IMG/VR virus record: IMGVR_UViG_3300037199_000014
Span: 1-21,464 of that record
Length of the DNA stretch: 21,464 nt
Strand: one strand, 5' to 3'
Origin: a virus
This document shows, one piece after another, positions 21,001-21,464 of this stretch (its first letter is position 1; each line of letters starts with the position of its first letter). Below the pieces are notes generated by a model. It did no database searches, was not told the DNA's origin, and saw only the letters and a program-made list of their open reading frames with translations. The position numbers were made by a program, and so were the translations under genes.

Positions 21001-21464
21001 AAAGTGCAGATGAATTGTCCATCGTCCTGTGCCTACGTTCTGCCGAATCCACAAGTATCTAGCACGTTTAGCATCCGGCTTGTGAGCGTCGGCATCGCAA
21101 ACGCTGGTTTCATAGCAAGTACAGGCATGACGGTGAACGGGTCATCGGGACCTTTCTCGGGGAGTCTGATACCTTACATCAGCACGGGGATTTCTTCCGA
21201 TTCCGCAGTGAGCACAAATTACGTTGTAGATGCTCCCTTAGTTTCTGGAACGGGAATCACGTTCACGCCAGCAACAAACGGTGTGACAATTTCGGCCACT
21301 GGTTCCGGCAGCACAGCTCCTGTCTTTTTCTCCAGCACGACCGCGCTATCGACTTCAGCAACGGATTACATCGGTGTGGGGCAGTTCGCTGCGAATGAAA
21401 CTACGGTCGCCCTTCCTATTCCGCGAGCGGCGACAATCGCAAATCTTGCTTGCGCCCTCAATGG
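18016..21464 (+). CDS. Giant fibre/receptor-binding-like protein with signal peptide (3' partial)
   Basis: The frame is open from the ATG at 18016 to the window end, at least 1149 residues. A ribosome site AAAGGA lies 11 bases upstream. Residues 1-19 are a Sec signal (MKALKLFVLLILLSLPVFA, then Q), which is unusual for a virion protein. The rest is low in Lys, Arg and His and very rich in Gly, Ser, Thr, Asn and Ala. Gly-rich hinges occur near residues 119-128 and 495-503. Fibre-type repeat motifs are visible: GATQTSGDNTAALATDAFV near 360, FTGTVTASGLGGSG near 475, and a segment near 583-622 (LAAGTTSAPSLVIPSG, then INGQMWNLSGVPQIYDG) like repeats of many metagenomic phage fibres. It probably trimerises and binds the host surface. 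Either the virion fibre itself is exported, or this is a host-surface or released decoy; the sequence cannot decide. Confidence 0.78.
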   Translation, partial: MKALKLFVLLILLSLPVFAQYQAWNGDCSKGGQKVVTQGSVSSTLVLASYPLCLVSVYYTGTTNQISIFSTATGGTIAQPFTANTDGSIFFYTTPGVAFDVLMSGAGMPAPKTLTGEMVGGAGGGGGSGISSLGMTAPTGMTITPTSLSNSGTFVFTWTGQIPSSAVPNNSANTTGTAGGLSAGATIAGVSDGCLNVASSVIGSQPCVSYPSGSGIPIVSAGSSWGSTLGPVNGGIPFGAGGAWTVSTAPALSAANMINFPQFNQNTTGYAGGLAGCPNPATVAAGSICYSNGSAWNWIAGNTSSTAQIFQEQSGVPSFVSPPGGTTVNASGVPLAGQIAVWTNSNTIQGLNTLPNGTLGATQTSGDNTAALATDAFVQAAVASMGTVPAAGQVAIGNSGGTAYAPQTLTQDISLTSAGVATVVGAQGKLFPALAAFATSPYLGYVAGAWTALNPFSGPTFTGTVTASGLGGSGTQCVSVTNTGQLQTSGVGPCGTGGGGGGNMTGSGASTANDIILVGTTGTPLSTAVDAGFGFPLANAHLANSSIGISGTTNQIASSTLTPSLGGSTILSIANPFTFPGPATLAAGTTSAPSLVIPSGVAMTSPSINGQMWNLSGVPQIYDGTHTNSLARVQAAPASGNMMGASGTTGVLAAVPGTSLDFTNGLVSIAPIGTGVGLSVTGDASVSDLQRFFLHGNSGSNWGMTVQPYSDSLGAQLAFQDSSGRNGVLNATNLRLNDSSSDYSLVSPLGLFAQAQPSGNYISLVPSIPPAEFFGTSLRFIPNPGSGGYSSGYAISLTAAAIGDVFDVFNNASTKTFFINNIGYPQITGGTSGQCISANGVGAVTCGSGTGNVNTATNNTYANTTTQTFAGGDSFGPAGLNLVNPITTTFPYVVTTTFPGSDLSAPSTANQMSYGPGASGQLEEAINNGGTTASGQMLHVPIGGSGFTVGHVFTVGSSTLVGGEHFITAADGGALYPGTVTYTATQTASLVDNGKKVQMNCPSSCAYVLPNPQVSSTFSIRLVSVGIANAGFIASTGMTVNGSSGPFSGSLIPYISTGISSDSAVSTNYVVDAPLVSGTGITFTPATNGVTISATGSGSTAPVFFSSTTALSTSATDYIGVGQFAANETTVALPIPRAATIANLACALN

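Noticed and set aside
1-21464. Joining the two cut ends as one circular gene
   Set aside because: The last ORF leaves two bases over, so a direct join would continue in frame 2 at the window start, not in the SGNH frame (frame 3). The ends do not form one reading frame.
1-21464. CRISPR arrays, tRNA genes, insertion sequences or defence operons
   Set aside because: No regularly spaced repeats, no cloverleaf-like stretch in the short gaps, no transposase and no recognisable defence enzyme were seen.

Overview
This 21.5 kb window looks like part of the genome of a tailed double-stranded DNA phage or prophage. Every gene I can support is on the + strand. The genes are packed tightly, with many ATGA, TAATG and TGATG stop/start overlaps and no gap above about 130 bases. 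The order is that of a Caudoviricetes late region: lysis and envelope genes, small terminase, large terminase, portal, scaffold, major capsid protein, connector, fibre. I see no integrase, lysogeny module, replication gene, tRNA, CRISPR or insertion sequence. Two virion-region proteins have Sec signal peptides ending in a Phe-Ala-Gln junction. That style, with the moderate GC content and Gly/Thr/Ser-rich fibre sequence, suggests a soil phage of an Acidobacteriota-like host; this host call is inference. No tail-tube or tape-measure gene is visible between capsid and fibre, which hints at a short-tailed (podovirus-like) virion, but the window ends inside the fibre gene.

Layout. 1-1370: 3' part of a fibre-like protein with an SGNH/GDSL hydrolase domain. 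1459-3559: small membrane or exported proteins (coiled coil plus membrane segment, holin-like, signal-anchored, lipoprotein-like) with a small acidic protein and a ribbon-helix-helix-like protein between them. 3611-3889: a Cys-containing small protein and an intrinsic terminator. 3930-5382: a dyad that could be an operator, an XRE-type regulator, two unknown proteins and the probable small terminase. 5384-8455: large terminase and four small ORFs. 8452-10415: two glycosyltransferases (a GT4-like GT-B enzyme and a GT2-like GT-A enzyme). 10417-12708: portal and a small protein. 12705-13363: a candidate promoter, a strong leader hairpin, two tiny highly basic proteins and a Pro/Gln-rich protein. 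13365-16481: scaffold-like protein, major capsid protein, two decoration-like proteins and a strong terminator. 16496-21464: connector-like protein, an unknown protein, a 51-residue exported peptide and a giant fibre protein with a signal peptide, cut by the window end.

How it fits together. Terminase and portal would package DNA into a shell built on the scaffold, with the connector and fibres completing the virion. The unusual layers are the glycosyltransferase pair inside the packaging operon, the two histone-tail-like basic miniproteins beside the scaffold gene, and the Sec-type signal on a predicted fibre. These are the best candidates for undescribed biology. I did not find a clear new defence or mobile system.
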